A stretch of DNA of 64,000 nt from Streptomyces sp. S465 (GTDB taxonomy: Bacteria; Actinomycetota; Actinomycetes; Streptomycetales; Streptomycetaceae), in contig NZ_CP114036.1 of NCBI RefSeq assembly GCF_026898115.1, positions 1,302,001 through 1,366,000 on the forward strand, in the 5' to 3' direction. The notes below the pieces were generated by a model. That model saw only the letters and a program-made list of their open reading frames with translations, was not told the DNA's origin and made no database searches. Positions 33,565-42,400 of the stretch are shown here, piece after piece; within the stretch, counting starts at the first letter, position 1; every line of letters starts with the position of its first letter. Position numbers and translations under genes: made by a program.

Positions 33565-34481
33565 CGGATGACGTCGCCGCCGCAACGGCCGATGACCGCA
33601 CAACGGTCGTCGTCATCACCCGCGACCGGCGGGCGGAACTGCTGCACACCCTGGACCGGCTGGCCGAACTGCCCGAGCGGCCGCCCGTGATCGTCACCGA
33701 CAACGGTTCCACGGACGGCACCGCCGAGGCGGTGGCCCGGCTCCACCCGCGCGTACGGCTGTTGCGCCCCGGCCGCAATCTCGGCGCCGTGGGCCGGAAC
33801 GTCGCGGTACGCCAGGTGCGCACGCCCTACGTGGCCTTCTGCGACGACGACTCCTGGTGGGCGCCGGGGTCCCTGTCGGCGGCCGCGGATCTGCTGGACC
33901 GCCATCCGGGGCTGGCGTCGGTGACGGCCCGGATCCTTGTCGAGCCCCAGGGCACCGAGGACCCCATCGTGGCGGAGCTGCGCTCCTCGCCGGTGCCGGG
34001 CCCGCGGTGGCTGCCGGGCCCGGCGCTGGGGTCCGTCCTCGCCGCCGCGACCTGCCTGCGCACCGCGGCGTTCCGTGCCGTGGGCGGGTTCTCGCCCCGG
34101 CTGTGGCTCGGCGGGGAGGAGGAACTGCTCGCCGCCGATCTCGCGGCCCTGGGCTGGTGGATGGTGTTCGCACCGGAGCCGGTCATCCACCACGCGCCGT
34201 CGGTCGCCCGCGACGCCACGGCCCGGCGGGTGCGCGGGCTGCGGAACACGCTGTGGTTCACCTGGCAGCGCCGCCCCCTGCCCTCTGCCGTACGCCGCAC
34301 CCTGTTCCTGGCCCGCACAGTGCCCCGGGACCGGGCCAGCCTACGAGCCTTCGCCCAGGCCCTCGCGGGCCTGCCCGGCACCCTGGCCCGCCGGGCCGTG
34401 GTCCCCCCTAGGGTCGAGTACGGGCTGCGACTGCTGGACGAAACCCAACGAGCGTCGACGGCCCGGCGCTACGTGGGCTGA
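33561..34481 (+). CDS. GT2-family glycosyltransferase, paralogue of the preceding gene
   Basis: 306-aa enzyme closely similar to the preceding one: TTVVVITRDRRAELLHTLDR, VIVTDNGSTDGT, YVAFCDDDSWWAPGSL and LWLGGEEELLAADLAALGWW. The DDDSWWAPGSLS block is identical apart from one residue, which points to tandem duplication followed by divergence. The ATG at 33561 overlaps the previous stop (ATGA); an ATG at 33555 is also in frame. The last codons (RRYVG, stop) are formed by the first unit of the 28-bp repeat array that follows. Confidence 0.88.
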   Translation: MTDDVAAATADDRTTVVVITRDRRAELLHTLDRLAELPERPPVIVTDNGSTDGTAEAVARLHPRVRLLRPGRNLGAVGRNVAVRQVRTPYVAFCDDDSWWAPGSLSAAADLLDRHPGLASVTARILVEPQGTEDPIVAELRSSPVPGPRWLPGPALGSVLAAATCLRTAAFRAVGGFSPRLWLGGEEELLAADLAALGWWMVFAPEPVIHHAPSVARDATARRVRGLRNTLWFTWQRRPLPSAVRRTLFLARTVPRDRASLRAFAQALAGLPGTLARRAVVPPRVEYGLRLLDETQRASTARRYVG

Positions 34482-35495
34482 CCCGGGGCCCGGCGCCATG
34501 TGGCTGACCCGGCAGCCCGGGGCTACGTGGGCTGGCCCGCTGCCCTGGGGCTAGGCGGGCTGGCCCGCTGCTCCAGGGGCACGTGGGCTGGCCCGGCGGC
34601 CCGGGGCTACGAGGCCCGCTGCTCCGGGGGCACGTGGGCTGGCCCGGCGGCCCGGGGTCAAATGGGCCCACTCCGCGGCCCGGAGCTACGTAAGCCGACC
34701 CGGCGGCCCGGCACCACACGAGCCGACCCCGTGGCCCGCCATTCCGTGGGCTGCCCTGGGTCCGGCGGCACGGGGGCTGACCCGCTGCCCCGGCACCATG
34801 TGGACTGACCCGGCAGCCCGGGGCTACGTGGGCTGGCCCGCTGCCCTGGGGCTAGGCGGGCTGGCCCGCTGCTCCAGGGCCACGTGGGCTGGCCCGGCGG
34901 CCCGGGGTCATGTGGGCCGACTCCGCGGCCCGGAGCTACGTAAGCCGACCCGGCGGCCCGGCACCACACGAGCCGACCCCGTGGCCCGCCATTCCGTGGG
35001 CTGCCCTGGGTCCGGCGGCACGGGGGCTGACCCGCTGCCCCGGCGCCATGTGGGCTGACCCGGCGGCCCGGGGCTACGAGGCCCGCTGCTCCGGGGGCAT
35101 GGTCCGGCGGCCAGGCGCGACGGAAGTCCCGGGGCCCAGCACCACGTGGAGCCGACCCAGCGGCCCGGCGCTACGGGGGTCCCGGGGCCCGGCGGTACGT
35201 CGACCGGCCGAGCGCCCCAGCGGCACCTGAGCCGACCCGGCGACCCGGCGCTACGGGGGTCCTGTGGCCCGCCGCCACGTGAGCTGGCCCCGTGGCCTCC
35301 CACTCCCTCGGCCGCACCGGGGCCCGGCGGTACGTCGACCGACCCAACGGCCCAGCGCCACGTCAGCCGACCCGGCGATCACGCGCTACGGGAGCTGGCC
35401 CGGCAGCCCACCGCCGCGTGAGCCGACCCAGTGGCGCAGCACCGTGTGAGCCGGTCCGGCCGGCCCGCGCTACGGGGGCTGGTTCGGTTGGGGGC
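34471..35495. repeat. 28-bp tandem repeat array between convergent glycosyltransferase genes
   Basis: About thirty head-to-tail units of 28 bp, of the form ACGTGGGCTGRCCCGGCGGC followed by CCGGGGCT, with a few 23-29 bp variants. The array contains the stop codons of both flanking convergent genes. A block at 34495-34802 recurs at 34796-35052 but lacks a 51-bp pair of units, which reappears at about 35048, a sign of unequal exchange or slippage. There are no unique spacers, so it is not a CRISPR. No gene is seen in it. Confidence 0.9.
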
Positions 35496-36519
35496 CGGGG
35501 GGTCCGGCGCCAGTGAGGGTGGGCGGTTGGGGGTGGGGGGCGGGTTCGGGGAGTTGGGCCAGGGCTGCCAGGACCTCGGGCACCGTGATCCGCAGCAGCC
35601 GCTCGTCCGGGACGTCCCCATGGGCGTCCCCCGGGCGCGCGTGGTCGCCGTCCGGATGCCACAGCGCGCGGTGGAGCGCGCCGGGCGGTGGCCCCCACAG
35701 CCGGGGGCCCACCGGGCCGAACAGCACCACGGACGGGGTGCCCAGGGCGGTCGCCAGATGGGCCAGGCCGGTGTCGCCCACGACCACCGCCCGCGCCTGG
35801 GCGACCAGCGCGGCCAGTTCGGCGAACGGCGGGTCGGTGTGGCCGCCCAGCACGGCCGGCGCGGGCAGTCCGGCACGCCGCGCCACGTCGTGGGCCCGCC
35901 CCGCCTCCCCCGCGCCCGCGGTGACGACGACCCGGTGCCCGGCGGCGCGCAGCGCGGCGCCCACGGCCGCGAACCGCTCGGCGGGCCACTGGCGCGCCGC
36001 CGCGTCCGCTCCGGGGTGGAGCACCACGGCGCCCGGGGCGGGCGAGGGGCGCACGGGTACGGGGAGGCGCAGGTCGCCGGGGTCGGACGGAATGCCGTAC
36101 CAGGACAGCAGACGGCACCAGCGGAGCCGTTCGTGCTCGTCCTCGCGCCACAGGGGCCCGGCGATCCGCGCCGGGGGGTGGGCGTAGGCCAGCAGCAGGG
36201 CGGGGCGCAGCCGGGACAGCGGGCGGCTGCTGGCCGGGCCGTTGCCGTGGAGGTCCACCGCGACATCCGGCGGCGGTCCGCTCCAGTCGATCCGGCCGGG
36301 GACGCCCCGTCCGGGGGCGGAGGCGGGGATCACCCGGTCGACGGCTCCGGTGGCGGCCGCGGCCGGGGCCTGCCGGGCGGGCGCGGCGAGCAGCAGCTCG
36401 TGGTCGGGATGGGCCCGCCGCAGCGCGCGCAGGGCGGGAACGGCGGTGAGCAGATCGCCGAGGCCCAGGGCGCGCAGGACCAGCAGCCGCGGGCGGTCGG
36501 CGGCGGGGCGGCCGCTCAT
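35470..36519 (-). CDS. GT9-family (heptosyltransferase-like) glycosyltransferase
   Basis: 349-aa GT-B enzyme. LLVLRALGLGDLLTAVPALR at the N-terminus, HPGADAAARQWPAERFAAVG in the middle and GDTGLAHLATALGTPSVVLF in the C-domain are the GT9/heptosyltransferase motifs. It is the last gene of the heptose operon and starts by ATGA overlap with the HldE-like gene, so it probably uses the nucleotide-heptose made by its neighbours. The final residues (PGPQPNQPP) and TAG stop fall at the edge of the 28-bp repeat array, so the C-terminal tail is probably repeat-derived. Confidence 0.88.
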   Translation of the reverse strand: MSGRPAADRPRLLVLRALGLGDLLTAVPALRALRRAHPDHELLLAAPARQAPAAAATGAVDRVIPASAPGRGVPGRIDWSGPPPDVAVDLHGNGPASSRPLSRLRPALLLAYAHPPARIAGPLWREDEHERLRWCRLLSWYGIPSDPGDLRLPVPVRPSPAPGAVVLHPGADAAARQWPAERFAAVGAALRAAGHRVVVTAGAGEAGRAHDVARRAGLPAPAVLGGHTDPPFAELAALVAQARAVVVGDTGLAHLATALGTPSVVLFGPVGPRLWGPPPGALHRALWHPDGDHARPGDAHGDVPDERLLRITVPEVLAALAQLPEPAPHPQPPTLTGAGPPGPQPNQPP

Positions 36520-37979
36520 CGGCGGGTACGCAAGGGTGGGGCGGCGGTCCGGCCGGAGCCGGGATCGAGGGCGGGGCCGAGAGCGGCCCGGCGGGCGAGT
36601 TCGGTGGTGGAGCGCCCGTCGAGGTAGGGCAGGACAAGGGTCTGGCCGCCCCAGGCGCGCAGCACGGCGGCTTCGGGCAGGGCGTCCGCGCTGTAGTCGC
36701 CGCCCTTGACCCACACGTCCGGGCGCAGCCGCCGCAGCAGCCGCTCGGGGGTGTCCTCGTCGAAGACGGCGACGGCGTCCACACAGCCGAGCCCGGACAG
36801 GACACGGACGCGGTCGGCCACCGGGGTGATGGGCCTGCCGGGCCCCTTGAGGCGGCCCACCGAGGCGTCGGAATTGACGCAGACGATGAGGCAGTCACCG
36901 GTGCGGCGGGCGTTCTGGAGCAGCCCGACATGACCGGCGTGCAGCAGGTCGAAGCAGCCGCCGGTGGCGACGACCGTACCGCCCCGGGCGCGGACGGCCT
37001 CGGCCAGGGCGTAGGCGTCGGCGGGGCGGCGGGGCTCGGCGGGGCGGGTCCCCGGGCCGCCGGGGAACTCCCACAGGGCGGGGTTCCCCGCGCCGCCCGC
37101 CGTGACGAACGCGGCCGCTTCGGCCACGGCGAGCTGCACCGCCTCCTCGGGGAGCCCGCCGTCGGCCAGCGCCCCGGCCGCGGTGGCGGCGAAGCAGTCC
37201 CCGGCGCCGCAGGGGTCGCCCTGGGCCCGGTGGGGCGCGGGCACGTACATGGGGCTGTCGCTGTGCGGGAGGGTGAGGATGGCGCCGCGCTCGCCGAGGG
37301 TCACGGCGACGGCGGCGGCCCGCCAGCGCTCGGCCAGACGGGCGCCCCGGCCGCCGTGCGCGTGCAGCGTGTCGGCCCCGCCGGACAGGGCGGGGCGGGC
37401 GGCGCCGAGCAGGGCGCGGGCCTCGGCGGCGCTGGGCGTGGCGAGCCGTGCGCCGGGCACGGGCTGCTCACCGCGCGGATGCGGGTCCCAGACCAGGGGG
37501 ACCCGGCGCGCGGCCGCGCCGAGTTGCTGCCGCAGCACGGTGGCCGTGCCGCGGCCGTAGTCGGCGACCAGGACGGCGCGGGCGTCCCGGAGCACGGCGA
37601 GGGCGGCCGGGCCGGGGTTCCCGGGGGTGCCGCCGCCGCGGTCGACCCGGACGAGCGGACGGCCCCCGGCGCGGATGCGGGTCTTGACCGGCACGGTGCC
37701 CTCCAACGGCAACTCCACCAGCTCCAGACACGGTGCCAGCGCGTTCCGTACGGTCTGACTCGCGGTGTCGTCGCCCAGCGCCGTGACCAGGACGACCTCG
37801 CGGCCCTGGCGCGCGGCGAGCATGGCGACGAGTCCCGCTCCCCCGGGGCGGCTTCGGTCCACGGCCACATCGACGACGGGCGCCGGGGCGTCCGGCGCCA
37901 GGCGGGTGGCCTCGCCGTCGATGTCCTGGTCCAGCAGGACGTCTCCGACGACGACGAGCGGTCGCGGGGCGGTGGTCAT
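36516..37979 (-). CDS. hldE: Bifunctional heptose-7-phosphate kinase / heptose-1-phosphate nucleotidyltransferase (HldE/RfaE-like)
   Basis: 487-aa fusion. Residues 1-310 are a PfkB/ribokinase domain (LVVVGDVLLDQDIDGEATRL, catalytic QGDPCGAGDCFAATAAG). Residues about 340-480 are a cytidylyltransferase-like domain with GCFDLLHAGHVGLLQNAR (HxGH) and VWVKGGDY. The fusion matches E. coli HldE, which makes heptose 1,7-bisphosphate and later ADP-heptose; nucleotide specificity here is not certain. The ATG at 37979 follows GGAGGTGAG by few bases; an upstream GTG overlaps that site. It works between the GmhA-like and GmhB-like enzymes encoded upstream. Confidence 0.9.
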   Translation of the reverse strand: MTTAPRPLVVVGDVLLDQDIDGEATRLAPDAPAPVVDVAVDRSRPGGAGLVAMLAARQGREVVLVTALGDDTASQTVRNALAPCLELVELPLEGTVPVKTRIRAGGRPLVRVDRGGGTPGNPGPAALAVLRDARAVLVADYGRGTATVLRQQLGAAARRVPLVWDPHPRGEQPVPGARLATPSAAEARALLGAARPALSGGADTLHAHGGRGARLAERWRAAAVAVTLGERGAILTLPHSDSPMYVPAPHRAQGDPCGAGDCFAATAAGALADGGLPEEAVQLAVAEAAAFVTAGGAGNPALWEFPGGPGTRPAEPRRPADAYALAEAVRARGGTVVATGGCFDLLHAGHVGLLQNARRTGDCLIVCVNSDASVGRLKGPGRPITPVADRVRVLSGLGCVDAVAVFDEDTPERLLRRLRPDVWVKGGDYSADALPEAAVLRAWGGQTLVLPYLDGRSTTELARRAALGPALDPGSGRTAAPPLRTRR

Positions 37980-38035
37980 GCTCACCTCCGATCAGAGGGG
38001 ACGGATGCCCAGGAACGGATGCCGGGGGACGGTTC

Positions 38036-39055
38036 TCAGGGTGGCGGATACGGCGCCACCGCCCCGCCCCCGGCCGCGGCCCCGTCCCCGTCCCCGTCCA
38101 CCGATGCGGCCCCGCCCGCGGGCGCCGTCCCGTCCGGCAGCTCGTGGCCGGGCACTCCGACCTCGTGGTCGAAGGACTCGCACAGCAGGTGCAGGGCGAC
38201 CAGGTGCGACTCCTGGACGGTGGCGGTGGAGCCGGAGCCGATGCACAGGGCCTCGTCGGCACGGAAGGCCAGCGGATTGGGGCGTGGGCCGGTCATGGCC
38301 CACACCCGCAGCCCTGCGGCCCGGCCGGTGTCGGCTGCGGCCAGCAGGTTGGGGCTGCGTCCGGAGGTGGACAGCAGCATCAGCACATCGCCCGGCCTGC
38401 CGTGCGCGGCCACCTGGCGGGCGTACAGCTCCTCGAAGCCGTAGTCGTTGCCGATGGCGGTGAGGGAGGAGGTGTCGGCGTGCAGGGCGATGGCCGAGTA
38501 GGCGGGCCGCTCACGTTGGTAGCGCCCGACGAGTTCGGCGGTGAGGTGCTGGGCCTGGGCGGCGCTGCCACCGTTGCCTGCGGCCAGCAGCCGGCCGCCG
38601 ACGGGGAGGGTGGCGGCGAGGTGACGACCCCACTGGGCGACCTGCTCCAGCCCGCCTTCCCGCAGGGACACCAGGGCCTCCTGGAGCGACTGGCAGTGGG
38701 CGTGGGCCGCACGCAGCACGTCAGCCCTGGCCACCCCCGTCCGGCCCTGGCCGGAGCCCAGCGCCTGAGGGCCGGAGTCAGACGGCCGGGAGTCAGAGCC
38801 AGACGGCCGAGGACCGGACCCAGACACCCGAGAGCCGGACTCAGGCAATCGGGAGCCGGAGCCAGACGGCCGAGAATCGGAGCCGGACGGCCCAGAGCCG
38901 GACCCAGGCAGCCGGGGGCCAGGGCCAAGCGGCCGGGGGCCGGAGCCAGGCGGCTGGGGGCCGGAGCCCAGCGCCTGAGGGCCGGAGCCGGACGGCCGGG
39001 GGTCGACCGCGGCGGCTTCTTCCTGGGGCTCAGGCCGCCCGTCGCGGGTGCTCAT
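38036..39055 (-). CDS. gmhA: SIS-domain phosphoheptose isomerase (GmhA-like) with repeat-expanded N-terminus
   Basis: 339-aa protein. The SIS domain spans residues about 110-310: LLAAGNGGSAAQAQHLTAEL, then LLSTSGRSPNLLAAAD and a C-terminal STATVQESHLVALHLLCESF, all typical of sedoheptulose-7-phosphate isomerase, which is usually about 190-200 aa. The extra N-terminal 100 residues are Pro/Gly/Ser repeats (SGSGPRPLGPGPRLPGSG type) coded by a degenerate tandem repeat at about 38750-39010, probably disordered. First step of the heptose route. Starts by ATGA overlap with the GT4 gene. Confidence 0.88.
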   Translation of the reverse strand: MSTRDGRPEPQEEAAAVDPRPSGSGPQALGSGPQPPGSGPRPLGPGPRLPGSGSGPSGSDSRPSGSGSRLPESGSRVSGSGPRPSGSDSRPSDSGPQALGSGQGRTGVARADVLRAAHAHCQSLQEALVSLREGGLEQVAQWGRHLAATLPVGGRLLAAGNGGSAAQAQHLTAELVGRYQRERPAYSAIALHADTSSLTAIGNDYGFEELYARQVAAHGRPGDVLMLLSTSGRSPNLLAAADTGRAAGLRVWAMTGPRPNPLAFRADEALCIGSGSTATVQESHLVALHLLCESFDHEVGVPGHELPDGTAPAGGAASVDGDGDGAAAGGGAVAPYPPP

Positions 39056-40389
39056 GCCGCCTCCGTGGTGACGGGTGCCGGGCGCAGGGCCAGGACGGCC
39101 AGGTAGGCGGCCTCGGTGGCGGCGGCCACTCGGTCCCAGCTGTAGCGGGTCAGCACCCGGCGGCGGCCCGCCACGCCGCATGCCGCGCGCGTCGCGGGGC
39201 GGGCGAGCAGGGTGGCGGCGGCGTCGGCGAGGGCGACCGGGTCGCGGGGTGGGACGAGTCGGCCGGTGCCGGGGTCGGCGACGGTGTCGCGCTGGCCGCC
39301 GACGGCGGAGGCGACGACGGGCGTTCCGCAGCTCATGGCCTCCAGGGGGACGATCCCGAAGGGCTCGTAGTCGGCGGGGCACAGCACCAGGTCGGCGGCG
39401 CGCAGCAGGTCGGGGATCCGTTCCGGGGGCAGTCCGCCGATGAGGCGGACCCGGTCGGCCACGCCCATGCGGTCGGCGAGCCGGCGCAGCCGCCGCGCCT
39501 CGGGGTCGCCGTTCAGCTGGGCGGAGGGCGGCCCTCCGGCGATGACGAGTTCGGCGTCCGGCAGCAGGGTGAGCGCGGCGATGGAGACGGCGGCCCCCTT
39601 GCGCGGTACGAGCCGCCCGATCTGTGCCAGCAGGGCCCGGCGGGCCGGGCGGGGCACCGTCGGGCCGGTGGGGGTGAACAGGTGCGGGTCGACACCGCAG
39701 GGCACCACGGTGATCCGGGCGGGATCCAGGCCCATGGCGGCCAGTTCGCCGACCTCGTCACGGCAGGTGGCGACGATCCGGTCGCAGCCCTCGCCGACGG
39801 CCGTCTCCCAGGCGATGCGGTCCGGCGGGCTGGTGTCGGCGTCCGGCTGGTGGCGTCGCTTGACGGTGCCGAGCGCGTGGTAGGTGTGCGCGAGCGGCAG
39901 GCCGAGGGCGCGGGCGGCCTGGAGCGAGGCGACGCCGGACATCCAGAAGTGGGAGTGCACCAGGTCGGGTGGCGCGTCGGCCCATTCATGTGCCAGATAC
40001 GCGCCGAACCGTGGCATGTACGGCAGGAGATCGTCCTTGGGCAGCTGCCGGGCGGGCCCCGCGGGCACGTGCCGCACCTCGACGCCCGTGCGCAGGGGGA
40101 CGCTCGGCGGCAGGTCGGGGGCGTCGCGGCGGGTGTAGACCCGGACGCGGTGGCCGCGGTCGGCGAGGGCCCCCGCGAGCCGGGCGACGTGCACGTTCTG
40201 GCCGCCGGCGTCCACTCCGCCGAGCACGGCGAGCGGGCTGGCGTGCTCAGAGACGAGCGCGATGTCCAGTGGCTCGGTCAGCTCAGCCGGCTCGGTCAGC
40301 TTGGTCGATTCGGTCGGCTCGGTCGATTCGGTCGGATCTGTCGGCTCGGTCGGTTCCGTCGGCTCGGTCGGTCCATGGCGCGGAGTCAT
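39052..40389 (-). CDS. GT4-family glycosyltransferase
   Basis: 445-aa GT-B retaining enzyme. SPLAVLGGVDAGGQNVHVAR, DLVHSHFWMSGVASLQAARA, GRLVPRKGAAVSIAAL and the C-terminal PADYEPFGIVPLEAMSCGTP (E-x7-E) are GT4 hallmarks, and the N-terminal pattern resembles the MshA/sucrose-synthase subgroup. Residues 8-40 are a TEPTEPTEPTDPTESTEP-like repeat, coded by a short tandem repeat and lacking in relatives, so probably a recent expansion. Starts by ATGA overlap with the upstream glycosyltransferase. Confidence 0.9.
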   Translation of the reverse strand: MTPRHGPTEPTEPTEPTDPTESTEPTESTKLTEPAELTEPLDIALVSEHASPLAVLGGVDAGGQNVHVARLAGALADRGHRVRVYTRRDAPDLPPSVPLRTGVEVRHVPAGPARQLPKDDLLPYMPRFGAYLAHEWADAPPDLVHSHFWMSGVASLQAARALGLPLAHTYHALGTVKRRHQPDADTSPPDRIAWETAVGEGCDRIVATCRDEVGELAAMGLDPARITVVPCGVDPHLFTPTGPTVPRPARRALLAQIGRLVPRKGAAVSIAALTLLPDAELVIAGGPPSAQLNGDPEARRLRRLADRMGVADRVRLIGGLPPERIPDLLRAADLVLCPADYEPFGIVPLEAMSCGTPVVASAVGGQRDTVADPGTGRLVPPRDPVALADAAATLLARPATRAACGVAGRRRVLTRYSWDRVAAATEAAYLAVLALRPAPVTTEAA

Positions 40390-41351
40390 CGGGTCACCTC
40401 CTCCATCAGCCGCTCCCAGTCGTCGAGGAAGCGTTTGAGTCCGTAGGCGTCGAGGGCCGCCCGGCGGGCCCGCGCCCCGTCCTCGGCGGCGGCATCGGGG
40501 TCGGCGAGGTAGCCGCGTGCCGCGCGGGCGAGGACGTCGGGGCGGGTGGAGAGCACCCCGGCCCCGGCCGGGACCGCCTCGACGGCCTCGGTGGTGGCCA
40601 GGGCGACGACGGGCATGCCCAGGTGCATGGCCTCCAGGAGGGAGAGCCCGAGCGAGGTCCAGCGCACGGGGTGCAGATACAGCCGGCGCCGGGCCATCGC
40701 GGTGTGCAGTTCGGCCTGGGGCAGGTCGTGGGCGCGGCAGCGGTCGGCGGGCAGGCCGAGGTGGCGGGCGAGTCCTTCGGTGCGCATGCCGTAGACGTCG
40801 AGCGGGGCGGCCTCGCTGAGGGCGGGCAGCAGGTCGGTGCCGGTGTGTCGGCCGCGCCGGACCGGTTCGTTGACGACGACGGCGGCGCGGGCCAGCTCCC
40901 CGGTGTAGCGGTGCCCGGGGTCGACGATGCCGTGCTCGACGACGGCGGTGGGGGCGCGGCCGCTGTCCCAGAAGAGCCGGTTGAAGTGGGTGACGTGGAC
41001 CAGGGTGAGGTCGTCGCGATCGGCGCAGGGGTGGCGGGTGCCGGGGACGTCGTGGTCCGGGGCGTTGTGCTCCAGGTAGACGGCGGGCACCTCGCGGCCG
41101 GGGCGCCGGCCGCCGAGCCAGCGCGCGGCCAGCTCCGCCTCGTGGGGGCGCTGGAGGACGATCAGGTCCACGGGGGTCTTCCGCAGCTCGCGCGGGGTGA
41201 TCTCGGTGACCGTGTCGGGCCAGGGGTAGGTGCGGGCCCGGCCGCGGCCGTCCGGGCCGCGGCCGGGGAGGACGGGAACCAGGTAGTGGTGCGGGCCCTG
41301 GACGAAGGCCGTGGTCCAGGAGCCGTGCACATGCCACAGGAGGATGTTCAT
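40386..41351 (-). CDS. Glycosyltransferase (GT-B, GT4-like)
   Basis: 321-aa protein starting MNILLWHVHGSWTTAFVQGP. The C-terminal RRLYLHPVRWTSLGLSLLEA MHLGMPVVALATTEAV pattern is the donor-binding half of a GT4-like enzyme; N-terminal LEHNAPDHDVPGTRHP is found in a conserved actinobacterial branch that accompanies HldE/GmhA genes. Acts in the cytoplasm on a nucleotide sugar that is not identified. ATG at 41351 overlaps the upstream stop (ATGA) and the stop overlaps the next gene. Confidence 0.85.
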   Translation of the reverse strand: MNILLWHVHGSWTTAFVQGPHHYLVPVLPGRGPDGRGRARTYPWPDTVTEITPRELRKTPVDLIVLQRPHEAELAARWLGGRRPGREVPAVYLEHNAPDHDVPGTRHPCADRDDLTLVHVTHFNRLFWDSGRAPTAVVEHGIVDPGHRYTGELARAAVVVNEPVRRGRHTGTDLLPALSEAAPLDVYGMRTEGLARHLGLPADRCRAHDLPQAELHTAMARRRLYLHPVRWTSLGLSLLEAMHLGMPVVALATTEAVEAVPAGAGVLSTRPDVLARAARGYLADPDAAAEDGARARRAALDAYGLKRFLDDWERLMEEVTR

Positions 41352-42400
41352 ATGGCCTCCGGAGGGTCGTCGGCTCGGCCCGGCGCCAGCAGCGCGGCCA
41401 CGGCGGTGAGCACCTCGGTGTCGGGGACGGAGTCCAGGCAGGGGTGGCCCGGTACCGGGCAGACCCGGGCGCGGCTGCCCGCGCACACCGCGTCCTGGCG
41501 GCCCAGCAGCCGGTGCGGCACGCGGTAGGGGGCCCAGCGTTCGGCGGGGACGACGGGGGCGAAGAGGCAGACCACCGGGGTGCCGACAGCGGCGGCCAGG
41601 TGGGAGGGCCCGGTGTTGCCGGTGACCACCACGGCGGCGCCCGCGAGGACCCCGGCGAGTTCGGGGAAGGAGGTGCGGCCGCCCAGGTCGAGGGCGATGC
41701 CGTCGGCGATGCCGGCCGTCAGCTCCTTCTCGGCCGGGCCGCCGGTGACCACCACGCGGTGGCCCGCCTCCTCCAGCGCGGCCACCGCCTGGGCGGCCCG
41801 GCCGGGGCTCCAGGCGCGGGCGGGCACGGCGGCGCCGGGGTGGACCACGACATAGGGGTCGGTGCCGGTGAGCGGGGCCGTGTCGGGGAGCGCGGTGAGG
41901 GCCAGCGCGCCGTCGTCGCCGGGCGGGAGGGCGAACCCGGACGCCTCGGCCAGGTCGAGCGCGGCCCGCGCCTCGTGGCGGTGCGGCGCGCGCCGGTGGC
42001 GCAGGTCCAGCAGGGTGCCGGGGTAGTGCTCGCTGTCGGCGGCGGTGAAGGGGATGCCGGCGAGCTTGAGCAGCAGGGCGGCGGGCAGCGGGCTCTGGTG
42101 GTACGAGGAGAGGATCAGGGCGCGGTCGAAGCGGCGTACGGCCAGGCAGTCCACGAGGGCGTCGATGAGCTCACGGCGCACCGGCGGGGCCTCGAAGCCC
42201 ACCCAGGGCGCGTCGTGGACCAGCACCTCGTCGACGCCGGGCAGCATCCGGGCGGCGGGCTCGCCCAGCGGCCCGCACAGCATCGCGGTGTACGCCGACC
42301 CGGCGGCGACCGCGCGCACGGCGGGGCCGGCCAGCAGCACGTCTCCCGCGCTGTCGAGCCGTACGACGAGGGTGCGCGGCCCCGTGCGGCGCGGCCTCAA
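41348..42400 (-). CDS. GT9-family (heptosyltransferase-like) glycosyltransferase, TTG start
   Basis: 350-aa enzyme: LVVRLDSAGDVLLAGPAVRA, YVVVHPGAAVPARAWSPGRA and TGNTGPSHLAAAVGTPVVCL are the GT9 motifs. Probable start is TTG at 42400, which overlaps the GmhB-like stop (TTGA) and has GGAGGG six bases upstream; the open frame continues 650 bases further but as shadow of the HAD gene. With the GT9 at the operon end it makes two heptosyltransferase-like enzymes in one cluster, so the product may carry at least two heptose-type residues (inference). C-terminal CVCPVPGHPC-like cysteines may bind metal or form a disulfide. Confidence 0.87.
   Translation of the reverse strand: MRPRRTGPRTLVVRLDSAGDVLLAGPAVRAVAAGSAYTAMLCGPLGEPAARMLPGVDEVLVHDAPWVGFEAPPVRRELIDALVDCLAVRRFDRALILSSYHQSPLPAALLLKLAGIPFTAADSEHYPGTLLDLRHRRAPHRHEARAALDLAEASGFALPPGDDGALALTALPDTAPLTGTDPYVVVHPGAAVPARAWSPGRAAQAVAALEEAGHRVVVTGGPAEKELTAGIADGIALDLGGRTSFPELAGVLAGAAVVVTGNTGPSHLAAAVGTPVVCLFAPVVPAERWAPYRVPHRLLGRQDAVCAGSRARVCPVPGHPCLDSVPDTEVLTAVAALLAPGRADDPPEAI

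Noticed and set aside
34471..35495. CRISPR-like look of the 28-bp repeats
   Set aside because: Units follow each other without spacers and no cas genes are near.
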